The notes: generated by a model from the sequence alone, not told the origin. DNA of 64,000 bases from Streptomyces misionensis (GCF_900104815.1 NZ_FNTD01000004.1:1302001-1366000), one strand, 5' to 3'; numbered from the stretch's first letter, positions 36,382 through 44,999 are shown. Numbers and translations: made by a program.

Positions 36382-36442
36382 CGCTCGCAGATTGCGTTGC
36401 CGGGGCAAGCGGACTAACGTAATAACGCAAGTGTATTGCGTT
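36380..36442 (+). promoter_or_regulatory. Operators and promoter of the SDR gene
   Basis: AACGCAA-GTGTA-TTGCGTT at 36424-36442 has the same half-sites as the tetR/SnoaL operators at 29 kb. A second dyad, AACGC-N9-GCGTT, lies at 36380-36398, matching the arrangement at 28991. Between them TTGCCG (36397-36402) and TAATAA (36420-36425), 17 bases apart, form a promoter touching both sites. This indicates control by the TetR encoded at 28289. Confidence 0.75.
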
Positions 36443-36512
36443 GCGATTCGTCGCCCCATCTGCGCTGCAGTTTGTGGAGCACAACCTGACAACAACGAAT
36501 GGAGCTTGTCCC

Positions 36513-37376
36513 ATGTCAAAGGTTTTCCTCGTCAGCGGTTCCTCCCGTGGACTCGGCCGCGAGATCGTCACTGCCGCCTTGGCCGCGGGCCACCGGGTGA
36601 TGGCCACTGCCCGCGACCCACGGTCCCTGGAGGATCTGGTTGCCGCGCACGGCAACCAGGTTCGGGCCAGTCAGCTGGACGTGACCGACCCCGAAGCGGC
36701 CGAGCGGGTCGTGCTCGAGACCGTCGAGGCGTTCGGGCGGCTGGACGTGGTGGTCAACAACGCGGGACAGGCAGACCGCGCCTCCCTTGAGGACTCAACC
36801 TTGGAGGCGTTCCGCCGCCAGGTCGACACCAACTTCTACGGCACCGTCTATCTCAGCCGAGCCGCCCTGCCGGTCCTTCGCCGGCAAGGCGGCGGGCACA
36901 TCATTCAGGTCTCATCCCTCGGCGGACGGCTCGCCAGTCCGGGGATGACCGCTTACCAGTCGGCCAAGTGGGCCGTCGGCGGATTCTCCGAGGTCCTCGC
37001 CACCGAAGTCGCGCCCCTGGGTATCAAGGTCACGGTCCTGGAACCCGGCGGCATGCGCACCGACTGGGCAGGATCGTCGATGCACATCCCGGTGGTCAGC
37101 GATCCTTACCGAAACACTGTCGGAGCCGCCGTGGAGACGATGGCCGAGTTTGCCCAGAAGGCAAACAGCGATCCCGCGAAGGTGGCACAGGCCGTTCTCA
37201 CGGTCGCTGGGCTGGATGAACCCCCACTGCGCCTGCTCCTGGGCACGGACGCCTACACATACGGACGCGCGGCCTGGGCCAAGCGACTTGAGGAGGACGA
37301 GGCGTGGCGGCACCTGAGTCTCTCCACTGACCACGACGAGGCGAATGGTGACGGCACGCGGTTGCTCGACAAGTAG
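36513..37376 (+). CDS. Classical short-chain dehydrogenase/reductase
   Basis: 287 residues. The cofactor motif is VSGSSRGLGREIV, with ARDP after strand 2 (NADP preference likely), NNAGQADRAS, catalytic Ser in IQVSSLGGR and YxxxK in TAYQSAKWAV, so the active site is complete. ATG 36513 is preceded by GGAG. It is expressed from a promoter flanked by two TetR-type operators that match those 7 kb upstream. Confidence 0.92.
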   Translation: MSKVFLVSGSSRGLGREIVTAALAAGHRVMATARDPRSLEDLVAAHGNQVRASQLDVTDPEAAERVVLETVEAFGRLDVVVNNAGQADRASLEDSTLEAFRRQVDTNFYGTVYLSRAALPVLRRQGGGHIIQVSSLGGRLASPGMTAYQSAKWAVGGFSEVLATEVAPLGIKVTVLEPGGMRTDWAGSSMHIPVVSDPYRNTVGAAVETMAEFAQKANSDPAKVAQAVLTVAGLDEPPLRLLLGTDAYTYGRAAWAKRLEEDEAWRHLSLSTDHDEANGDGTRLLDK

Positions 37377-37424
37377 CGGGTGTCTGGTTCGTGACAAGGC
37401 CCCGCCAAGATCCACCGCAGCACG

Positions 37425-37720
37425 TCAACCGCATTTCGCCGTATCCAGACGGGCGCGCAGACCGCTGACTTCGTGGGTGAGCCCGGGGCCGATGTGGACA
37501 TGGCCCTGATGCCAGCGAGCGGAGCCGCCTGTGCCCAGGGCTCGCATCAGGTTATGGGTGATCGCGGCCAGAGCGAGCCAGACGGCGTTGGTCTGGAAGT
37601 CACCAGACGGAAGGTGCGCGAGGGGTCCTTGTTTCGGGTCGGATATCGCCTGCTCGACGATTGCGTGGCGGCTGCGGAACTCAGGCTGCAGGATGGCTGT
37701 GGTTGCTGGAGACCGGCAAT
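37425..37720 (-). pseudogene. IS1380-family transposase C-terminal remnant
   Basis: An uninterrupted reverse frame without a start codon reads AILQPEFRSRHAIVEQAISD, then PLAHLPSGDFQTNAVWLALA, and ends at the TGA at 37425-37427. This is the end of the IS1380 DDE domain. It stops a few bases before the palindrome at 37739. Confidence 0.75.
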
Positions 37721-37738
37721 GACTGGCCGCTGCTCAGA

Positions 37739-37760
37739 TACGTCATCTGACGTATGCCCG
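37739..37760 (+). promoter_or_regulatory. Repeated dyad motif, copy 3, perfect palindrome
   Basis: TACGTCA-TC-TGACGTA (37739-37754) is symmetrical over all 16 bases apart from the 2-base centre. With the following TGCCCG it matches copy 1 at 27616. It lies about 78 bases before the preferred cupin start, immediately next to the IS1380 remnant. Confidence 0.65.
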
Positions 37761-37831
37761 CGCCCGCCACGCAGGAGAGGGTGAATGTGCAAGGCAGCGC
37801 CAGTATTCGCTATGTCAGAGAGAGGCCCTCG

Positions 37832-38353
37832 ATGAGTCTTCCTATGCCGCAGATTAGCCCCGACGACCCTCGATGGACGAAGCGTGGAGCCATCTACATT
37901 CCCGCTGACGAGGGGGTCACCAAGTGGGTGTCGGACAGTGTCTACTCGGTGAAGGTCCACTCGGATATCACGGACGGGCACCTCGGCTTCGTCGAAGCCC
38001 AGGTGCCACCGGGTTCCGGGCCCGTGGCGCACGTGCACAATCGCAACAGCGAGGCATTTTACCTGCTTGACGGCGAGCTGGAGTTTCTCAATGGTGACGA
38101 GAAGATCACTGCAAGGTCGGGAGACTTCATCTATGTCCCACCGGGAATCCGTCACCGCTTTCTCAACAAAAGCACCCGCCATGCCAAGATGCTCTTCCTT
38201 TTCACCCCCGGCGGCCCTGAGGCTCTGTTCATGCGCGGCGACGAACCTACGCCGGGTGTGCCGGCGCCGTTGTGGGACGCCGAGCGTTTCGCCGACTACG
38301 GCGAAGCAGTGAGTGATCTCGACATCGACTCACCTGTCCTCCCGGAAGGCTGA
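37832..38353 (+). CDS. Cupin-domain protein (quercetinase-like single cupin)
   Basis: 173 residues. Cupin motif 1 is PGSGPVAHVHNRNSEAFYLL (His, His, Glu) and motif 2 GDFIYVPPGIRHRF (His), so all metal ligands are present. Single-domain cupins of this type include dioxygenases and isomerases. ATG 37832 has AGAGAGG upstream; a GTG at 37781 next to AGGAGAG would add 17 residues. It carries the shared dyad motif in its promoter. Confidence 0.85.
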   Translation: MSLPMPQISPDDPRWTKRGAIYIPADEGVTKWVSDSVYSVKVHSDITDGHLGFVEAQVPPGSGPVAHVHNRNSEAFYLLDGELEFLNGDEKITARSGDFIYVPPGIRHRFLNKSTRHAKMLFLFTPGGPEALFMRGDEPTPGVPAPLWDAERFADYGEAVSDLDIDSPVLPEG

Positions 38354-38458
38354 ACCCGGATCCCCCTCCCGACGGGCCGCGCCATGGGGGCGGAGCCTGA
38401 GCCCGAGGTCACCGAGTGCCGGAGGCGACCGGAAGTGGCACCGACGGGCCGACGGAGC

Positions 38459-38551
38459 ATGCGTGAGGAGATCGTCGACGCGGCGGTCTCTCGGTTCCAC
38501 CTGAAGGGGTACATCGCGGCAGGTGTCAAGGACATCACCGATGCCGCCGGA
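38459..38551 (+). pseudogene. TetR N-terminal fragment cut by an integrase remnant
   Basis: MREEIVDAAVSRFHLKGYIA with GVKDITDAAG is the first helix-turn-helix region of a TetR protein. It then runs in frame into integrase-type sequence (AHVVQLPTGKALTVRAAADV). The rest of the regulator is missing. Confidence 0.6.
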
Positions 38552-39529
38552 GGGGGAAACGGTGCCCACGTCGTGCAGCTGCCGACCGGGAAGGCGTTGA
38601 CCGTCCGGGCGGCGGCGGACGTGTTCCTCGACTAGCTCGGCAACCCGAACACAGTCCGGAACTACGCGATCGGGGTGCGCAAGACCGCTGAGCGGCTCGG
38701 CGAGGTCCGGCCGCTGGCATCGGTCGCGGACGACGAGATCGGCGAGGCCCTGGAACTGCTGTGGGGCACCGCGGCGGTGAACACGTGGAACTCCCGCCGG
38801 GCGGGAGTGCTGTCCTGGCTCGGCTGGTGCCATGAGCGCGGTTACGAGGGGCCGATGGTCCCGTCCTGGGCAAAGCGGCTGTCGGTGCCGGACTCCGACA
38901 CCGCGACCCGCTCGAAGATGGCGGTCGACCGGCTGATCGCGCGCCGGTAGGTGCACCTGCGGGAGAAGACGCTGTGGCGGATGCTCTACGAGACTGCCGG
39001 GCGAGCGGAGGAGGTTCTCGGCGTGAACATCGAGGACCTGGACTTCGCCGTGCGTCGCTGCCCGGTCAAGGGCGCCCGGGCCAAGACCCGTTGGCGGGGC
39101 CAGGCGCGCGAGGACTACGTGCTGGAGACCGAGTACTGGGACGCCGGTACCGCCCGGCTGCTGCCCCGGCTCCTCAAGGGCCGCACCCGCGGGCCGGTGT
39201 TCGTCACCCACCGTCGACCGGGGCCGGGCAAGGTCGTCAGCCCACGCGATGTGTGTCCGGACACCGGGCTGGCCCGCCTGTCGTACGGCCAGGCCCGGGC
39301 GCTGCTGGACGAGCGCACCGCTGTGCGCGGCCCGGGGACGGGGTGGGATCTGCACGAGTACCGGCACTCTGCCTTGACCCACCTCGGTGAGCAAGGGGCC
39401 TCCCTGCTCATGTTGATGGCCAAGTCCCGGCACAAGAAGCCCGAAAATGTCCGCCGATACTTCAAACCCTCACCCGAGGCCATCGCCGAGCTCACCAGCC
39501 TGCTCGCCCCCGGTGACGGGCGTCGGTAG
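38552..39529 (+). pseudogene. Tyrosine recombinase (integrase) with two in-frame amber codons
   Basis: One frame covers a core-binding domain (NPNTVRNYAIGVRKTAERLG; WNSRRAGVLSWLGWCHERGY) and a catalytic domain. It is broken only by TAG at 38633-38635 and 38948-38950. The catalytic residues are present: Arg in [14 protein letters not shown] with RHSALTH, His in KSRHKKP and the nucleophile Tyr in VRRYFKP. It would act on an attachment site if the stops were suppressed. No attachment duplication was recognised. Confidence 0.75.
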
Positions 39530-39563
39530 CGGTTCAGCCTCGGAGCAAATTTGAACGTTGCCG

Positions 39564-39604
39564 CCCCGCTCTGGGCCCGCCCTTTGGGCTGGCCCAGGGC
39601 GGGG
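39564..39604. terminator. 14-bp hairpin after the integrase remnant
   Basis: CCCCGCTCTGGGCC against GGCCCAGGGCGGGG with one T-G wobble and a 13-base loop, 35 bases after the integrase stop. Confidence 0.6.
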
Positions 39605-39687
39605 TCCCTCATGCGGGCAACGAATGATCTAGAAGTTCTGTATCGCTGGGCGTGATCTGTCGCAAAGGCCTGTCGCCCGAGATCTGA

Positions 39688-40110
39688 TCAGAAGCCCCGG
39701 AAGACGCCGTCGTCATCCGCAGCCTCGACGAACTCCTCCCAGTCCATGTTGGCGAGGGAGATGTTGTTCTCGATCGACCACAGTTCTTCGGCCGTGACTC
39801 GCAGTTCCTCGTGATCCTGCTCCGGTTCGTCCTCGTACGGCAGGTGCACAGCGAGCAATGGCATCTCCGGCGTGGTGAGGGCGGTCTTGTCGGCCACGAT
39901 CATCAGGCTGCTCCGTCCGGCAGGGGCCAGGGAGATGACCTGTTCGATCGTCAGATCACGGTAGGCAGAATCGTCCACGACGTGAACATCCGCGAGGAAG
40001 TCGTCCTCGTTCGGAGTCGCGACTGCCGTGTGGAGGGCTTGCCAAGCTGCCTGGTCGGAAAAGTCGGTGCGGATCAGCAGGGTGCTGTTCGTCTGCGGCA
40101 GGCTCTTCAA
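39688..40110 (-). CDS. DUF6924-type hypothetical protein
   Basis: 140 residues, acidic. LLIRTDFSDQAAWQALHTAV and LMIVADKTALTTPEMPLLAV are the conserved blocks of this small actinobacterial family, and the end ANMDWEEFVEAADDDGVFRG is typical. It starts with TTG preceded by AAGGAGAG. The function is not established. Confidence 0.8.
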   Translation of the reverse strand: MKSLPQTNSTLLIRTDFSDQAAWQALHTAVATPNEDDFLADVHVVDDSAYRDLTIEQVISLAPAGRSSLMIVADKTALTTPEMPLLAVHLPYEDEPEQDHEELRVTAEELWSIENNISLANMDWEEFVEAADDDGVFRGF

Positions 40111-40364
40111 TGGAAACTCTCTCCTTGAGGGTGGTGTTCGGCGGTTCCAACGAGATGCCCGGCCCGGGATGGCGTCACCTCAGCAGGCAACATATCCGCT
40201 GGGTCGGACAGAAGACTCACTGAGCCCTTTCCGACCTGGCGTTTGCGCTGCCCAGGAGCCTTCGATAGCGCTCGGGAGACTGTGATCAGCTATCTACGCT
40301 CTGCCGGCGGCGTTGGTGCACGTCGGAACCATGCTGGCATTGCTGCAGTTCCCTTCACGCATGC

Positions 40365-40922
40365 TCAGTACGGTGCCATCACCAGGTCGCCGATCACTCG
40401 CAGCCCGGCTTGGGCCGCAATCCATGGTGCGCGTTCGGCCTCAGCTTGCTTGACGTGGACGAACACCGTGCAGTCGGCCGCAGGCTCCTCCAGATCGAGG
40501 TCGCGGGCATGCGCGCACAGGGTGACGAACGCGCCGCGGGTGCCTCCCACCCCCAGACCTATCTCCGGAGCCTCGGGCCAGGCGTTGAAGTCCCACCGCA
40601 CCGTCGCCGGGCTGTCGCCCACCGCCTTGAGAAACGGCTCCACGGTCTCGGGTGCCCCAGCCCAGCGTCGTAGCCAGATGGGCAGGTAGGCCGCCGGATC
40701 ATCCGCCGTGTCCGAGGCACCGTCCCTCTCCCCTGCAGCCCACCAGTCGGCGTCCGGCAGCAGGGCCAGCACCTCCGATAGAGAGTGAGTCGAGGAGATC
40801 CGCGCATCGAAATCGACTTCCAGATCCCTCAGGTCGGCGATCCCCAGCAGCCTCTCAACGATGCGCAATCCCTCCGAGAGGTCCGCTGTTCTCAAGATGG
40901 GCTGCGCGTAGGAGTTCGACAC
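40365..40922 (-). CDS. Hypothetical protein
   Basis: 185 residues from a GTG. Acidic and soluble, with alternating helix and strand character (for example WAGAPETVEPFLKAVGDSPA and CTVFVHVKQAEAERAPWIAA). No family recognised and no catalytic motif seen. Flanking genes give no clue; an IS5 remnant begins 130 bp beyond its 5' end. Confidence 0.5.
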   Translation of the reverse strand: MSNSYAQPILRTADLSEGLRIVERLLGIADLRDLEVDFDARISSTHSLSEVLALLPDADWWAAGERDGASDTADDPAAYLPIWLRRWAGAPETVEPFLKAVGDSPATVRWDFNAWPEAPEIGLGVGGTRGAFVTLCAHARDLDLEEPAADCTVFVHVKQAEAERAPWIAAQAGLRVIGDLVMAPY

Positions 40923-41052
40923 GACGATCAGTTTGCCACCGCATGAGCGTTGTCCACCCGGCCATGCCCGTTGGGTAGTTGAGCTGACGGGCAGGAGAAG
41001 CCCCTGGCAGATGGGTTTCGACCAAGAATCCCATCTCCATCAGAGGCCTCGC

Positions 41053-41519
41053 ATGCTTGTCCACCCGTCCGGGATCGACGTGTCCAGCTCCGCCCTGCGC
41101 TTGCTGTCCGCTCGGTTGCGCGACCATCGTCGGCAGCCCGGCACCCGCTGGCGCCGTCTGAGCACGGGCCGTCAGGCTCTGCTGGCCCTCGCCCACCTGC
41201 GGTGCGGGCACACACACCTACGCGCAGCTCGCCGCGGGCTTCGACGTGGGCACTACCACTGCCTACCGGTATATCGCCGAGGCCGTCGATGTGCTGGCCG
41301 CGCTCGCCCCAGACCTGGCCGCCGTGGTCAAGACCGCACAGAACAAAGCGTTAGTGATCCTCGATGGGACCCTGCTGCCGATCGACCGGATCGCCGCCGA
41401 CCGGCCCTTCTATTCCGGTAAGCACAAGAAACATGGCATGAACGTGCAGCTGATCGCCGATCCGCACGGGCGTCTACTGTGGGCCTCGCCTGCCTTGCCC
41501 GGCGCCGTCCACGCCGGGC
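41053..41519 (+). pseudogene. IS5-family (DDE_Tnp_4) transposase, frameshifted and truncated
   Basis: MLVHPSGIDVSSSALRLLSA through LALAHLRCGHT is in one frame. A run of CA dinucleotides near 41208 then shifts the frame to GTTTAYRYIAEAVDVLAAL, DGTLLPIDRIAADRPFYSGK and LLWASPALPGAVH. The protein stops matching after that point, so the C-terminal DDE residues are lost. Expansion of the CA run is the likely frameshift cause. Confidence 0.85.
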
Positions 41520-41570
41520 CGGCTTCGACCTGCTGCGGAAGCGAGTCCTGCCGGCTTGACCGCAGCTCTG

Positions 41571-42233
41571 TCACCCAACAGACGGGTCCATCCAGCTGAG
41601 CGCGAGCGGCACAAGATCCAGGCCCAGCTTCCTCCTGCACGAGGCGACGCGCCGCCCGACCCAGGCGGTCACGGCGTCGCGATCTGCCGCGATCGCGTGA
41701 AGCTCACGTGTCTTCTCCTGAGCCTCGACCATCCACGGGGCCAACGGGTCCTCTCGAAGGACTCGCTCGAAGCGATTGCGGGCCGTGTCCGGGTCACCGG
41801 CCAGGGCGGCCGCGATCCCGGCGTCGAAGCCGTCCCAGAGGAATCCCCGGCGCACCGGTCGGGATGTCAGGTATCGGGCGACGTCCGGCAGAGCTGGGAA
41901 CTTCTCCCTCAGCGCGGTCACGTTCGCCGCCGCCTGTCGGCTGAGTTCGAGTGCCAGCGGTGTGAACTGGTCCTCGGTGCGGAACAGTTCGGAGCCGGCC
42001 CGGACTGCGTCCACGTGGAAGGCCAGGTGGTCCACGTCGTGCCACAGCCACATCGCACCGACGTGCAGACCGCTGCCAGCAGTACGTGGCGGGGTGAACT
42101 CCACAACCCCCAGCCACCACCCGTGATCATCAATCCACAGCCGCGACCGCCCACGCTGGGCCATACCGAGCGGCTTCAGGGACTCCCGCGCCGCCGAGGT
42201 GATGATCCGGAGAACCGGACTGAGATCTGCCAT
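41571..42233 (-). CDS. Hypothetical protein with tryptophan-rich N-terminus
   Basis: 220 residues. MADLSPVLRIITSAARESLK with RLWIDDHGWWLGVVEFTP recalls small Streptomyces proteins of DUF4304 type, whose role is unknown. The C-terminal half is helical (DPDTARNRFERVLREDPLAP). ATG 42233 was chosen because the family resemblance begins there, although the frame stays open for about 55 codons upstream. Confidence 0.6.
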   Translation of the reverse strand: MADLSPVLRIITSAARESLKPLGMAQRGRSRLWIDDHGWWLGVVEFTPPRTAGSGLHVGAMWLWHDVDHLAFHVDAVRAGSELFRTEDQFTPLALELSRQAAANVTALREKFPALPDVARYLTSRPVRRGFLWDGFDAGIAAALAGDPDTARNRFERVLREDPLAPWMVEAQEKTRELHAIAADRDAVTAWVGRRVASCRRKLGLDLVPLALSWMDPSVG

Positions 42234-42289
42234 GGCCGGCATTATCGACCGTCCTGCCAACGCCCACGTCGGTACTGAGCGCCACCAGT

Positions 42290-42311
42290 CCACAGAAGTT
42301 GGACCAGAACC
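42290..42311 (+). repeat. 22-bp sequence also present inverted at 17085-17106
   Basis: The central part ACAGAAGTTGGACCAGAACC is identical in both places. Both copies lie in degenerate intergenic DNA. Probably a shared insertion-element end. Confidence 0.55.
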
Positions 42312-42579
42312 ACGACTCATGAACAAGGCCACCACCGCCTCCACTTGGCCCTGCTGCCAGCCCGACAGCCGCCCGTGCCCCAGGAGCGGAGTCCGCACGT
42401 CAGTGAGGAGGCTGAGCCCGTCGGCCGGGGAGCGGCGGACCGACGCGACGGCGTCACCGAGAGGCTGATCAATGCGGGACTCCTGTCGGGCTGCGCGGCT
42501 GGCCTTGAGAAGGGCGGGAGATAGCGGGGCTGGAATCTCCGGGATGAGCCCCTCCTCTCTCCTGCGCCGTGCGACCCAG

Positions 42580-42702
42580 GTCCTGCGGCGCCTCGGTCCG
42601 CCGGGCCGCGCCCACCACGACGTCGCCGGCGGCCAGCTCCGCCTCGCTGATCGCCCGGCTGAAGCCGCTGCTCGCGCCGGTCACCAGCCACGCCCTGTCC
42701 AT
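42580..42702 (-). pseudogene. SDR N-terminal fragment
   Basis: MDRAWLVTGASSGFSRAISE followed by AELAAGDVVVGAARRTEAPQ is the first 40 residues of a classical SDR with an almost intact TGASSGxG motif. It then breaks off. The 340 bp between it and the DUF429 gene hold no recognisable gene. Confidence 0.6.
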
Positions 42703-43041
42703 GACCACTCCTCGCCTCGCCGCCGGCCACGCCTCCCGACTCGCGCCGGAAGCGGTGCGGCACCCGAGATTCGCCGTGTCGGCCGACGGCCGTGAACGAA
42801 CAGCGCCCGGGCCCTGGACGTGCGCCGATCGGGTACCGGTGGCCGAGGAGCCGCGGTCCAGGCGTGCGGCCGAGCGGGTGTACGTGCCCCAGCCGGCGCC
42901 CGGCGAGCGGATCCGCGCATCCGCCGGGCCGGGGCCGGCGCCACCCGCCGATCCGCCTCGGAGGGCGCAACGGAGGGCGGCCCCCGGAACGCGGCTCCGG
43001 CGCCGCCGAGGTCATGACCCGGACGGGCCCGCGGCAGCCGG

Positions 43042-43719
43042 TCAGTAGCGGATCTCCACCAGCCGTCCCTCCGCGTCCCGTTCCGGCCTCTCGGGCACCC
43101 GGACGGCGGTCCCGAGCGCGATCCGGTGGGCCGACCAGGCGGCCGCAGCGGCGTCGAGCACGTCGTCCGCGGGCACCCGGTCGGCCTCGCCGAGCTCGTC
43201 CGGGAGCACCAGTCCCGCCTGCGACAGCAGGAGGCGGCGCAGGTTCTGCCCACGCCAAGTCTTCTTGGAGTACGCCGGCGGCACCCCGCCCGCCAGGGCC
43301 TGGAAGGACAGCTCGGGATGCACCTCGTGGATCCGCTCGTCCACGGCCCGGCACTCCCGCGCTTCGAGCAGCTTCGGTGCCAGGGCCCACGCCTGCCGGC
43401 TCAGGCGGCTGCCGGTGAGTTCCCGGCACCGGTCCCCGGCCGCCGCGAAGTCCGTCTCCTGCCACGCCGGCCTCGGCGCCACGAGGAAGACGCTGCTGCG
43501 CCGCGCCCCCAGGAGCGCGCGGGCCTCGAGGTCGGCGGCGCGCCAGCCCTTGTCGATCAGCCCCAGCGGCATGTCGACCGCGATCACCTGCACGTCGCCG
43601 GCACGCTCGATCAGCGCACCGAGCCGCCGGTCCACCAGGCTGCCCGCGTACGAGCCGTCCGTGAGCGCTACGCCCACCCACCCCTGCTTGCCACAGGCGT
43701 CCACCCCGAGGACATCCAT
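43042..43719 (-). CDS. DUF429 protein (predicted RNase H-fold nuclease family)
   Basis: 225 residues. MDVLGVDACGKQGWVGVALT carries the first acidic strand. VIAVDMPLGLIDKGWRAADL with ARALLGARRSSVFLVAPRPA is the signature of DUF429, and EVHPELSFQALAGG follows. These features place it in the RNase H-like superfamily; nuclease activity is a prediction. ATG 43719 has GGGAGAGG at better spacing than the GTG at 43728. Confidence 0.85.
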   Translation of the reverse strand: MDVLGVDACGKQGWVGVALTDGSYAGSLVDRRLGALIERAGDVQVIAVDMPLGLIDKGWRAADLEARALLGARRSSVFLVAPRPAWQETDFAAAGDRCRELTGSRLSRQAWALAPKLLEARECRAVDERIHEVHPELSFQALAGGVPPAYSKKTWRGQNLRRLLLSQAGLVLPDELGEADRVPADDVLDAAAAAWSAHRIALGTAVRVPERPERDAEGRLVEIRY

Positions 43720-43895
43720 CCACTCCACCCCTCTCCCACAAGAACCCGTCCGGGGGCCGGGGCCGTACCCAGTCCCGTTTCCCCGACGATGACGAGGATC
43801 CCGCTCCGGGCCCGGTCCTCACAGCATGCCCGGGCGACGGCCTGGCCCGACGCGGCGGCCATCACCCACCCGTACCGCCCACCGCCCGTCGGGCC

Positions 43896-44864
43896 CTACT
43901 CGGCGTTGCGGGTCGTGGCGAAGCGGCGCCGGTAGGCGGCGGGGCTGATGGACAGTTCCCGTGCGAAGACGCGGCGGAGGCTCTCGTAGCCCGGGAATCC
44001 GGCCAAGGACGCCGCCTGCGTCGCGGTGTACCCCTGGTCGAGCAGCGACTTCGCGATGTCGAACCGGATCGACTCGACGTACCGGGCCGGCGTGGTGCCC
44101 AGTTCCTCCCGGAACAGCCTCGTGAGGTGACGCGTGCTGAGGTTCAGGCGCGCGGCCAGTTCGGTGAGGGAGTAGTTGCCGGCGGGCTGCGCCGTGACCA
44201 GGTCGACGACCCTGCGCAGGGCGGGCGACCGGGGCGGCGGGCCCTGCAGGGGAGCGGAGAACCATGACTGGCCGCCCGGCCGCTGCAGGTAGACGACAAG
44301 GGAGCGGGCCACCTCCCGGGCGAGGTCGGGACCGTGGTCCTCCTCGACGAGGGCCAGCGCGAGGTCGATGCCCGCGGTGACACCCGCCGAGGTGTAGACC
44401 GTGCCGTCGCGCACGTAGATGGCGTCCGGTTCGACGCGGGTCCTGGGGTGCAGGGCGGCGAGTCTGTCCGCGATCTTCCAGTGGGTGGTCGCCCGTTTGC
44501 CGTCCAGGAGGCCGGTCGCTCCGAGGACGAAGGCACCGGAGCACACGGAGGCGACCCGGCCGGAACGGGCTGCCAGGTCCCTGGCGGCTTCGACAAGGTC
44601 GCGCGTGACCGGGGTCCTGGGGTAGACGTCTCCGCCCGGCATCAGGAACGTGTCGGGGTCCGGCTGCGTTGCGGCGCTGCCGTCGACGGCGATCCGCATC
44701 CCGATCGAGGAGGCGACGTCGGCCCCCGTCGTGGATACCAAGGTGATCCGGTAGTCGGCACCGAGCAGGTTCGCTTCCCCGAACACCTCGGCGGGGCCGG
44801 CGACGTCCAGCAGCTTGACCCCGTCGTAGACGAGGACCGCCACCCGATGCGTGCCGGAGCTCAC
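43896..44864 (-). CDS. GlxA-family regulator (DJ-1/PfpI domain plus AraC helix-turn-helix)
   Basis: 322 residues. The N-terminal DJ-1/PfpI-like domain includes VAVLVYDGVKLLDVAGPAEV and the nucleophile-elbow segment VASVCSGAFVLGATGLLDGK. The C-terminal AraC domain has LTELAARLNLSTRHLTRLFR and AASLAGFPGYESLRRVFARE, the two helix-turn-helix units. It starts with GTG. Divergent from the HD-domain gene, which is its likely target. Confidence 0.9.
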   Translation of the reverse strand: MSSGTHRVAVLVYDGVKLLDVAGPAEVFGEANLLGADYRITLVSTTGADVASSIGMRIAVDGSAATQPDPDTFLMPGGDVYPRTPVTRDLVEAARDLAARSGRVASVCSGAFVLGATGLLDGKRATTHWKIADRLAALHPRTRVEPDAIYVRDGTVYTSAGVTAGIDLALALVEEDHGPDLAREVARSLVVYLQRPGGQSWFSAPLQGPPPRSPALRRVVDLVTAQPAGNYSLTELAARLNLSTRHLTRLFREELGTTPARYVESIRFDIAKSLLDQGYTATQAASLAGFPGYESLRRVFARELSISPAAYRRRFATTRNAE

Positions 44865-44999
44865 AGCCCCATCCTGAGGTGACTGGATTCGAGTGGTTCA
44901 TGGCCGGACCGAGGCGGCGCCGGGGGGCGCGGGGTCGGCACCGTGGAGAACGGACGCACGGTCCACTCGTCACACATCACACCGGAAAGCACGGACACC

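Noticed and set aside
38633..38950. Idea that the amber codons encode pyrrolysine or are suppressed
   Set aside because: No sign of pyl genes or of a suppressor tRNA in the window. Decay is the simpler explanation, so it is kept only as a low-interest finding.
42681..43418. Frames around the DUF429 gene on both strands
   Set aside because: Arginine/proline-rich shadows of the DUF429 gene and of intergenic DNA.
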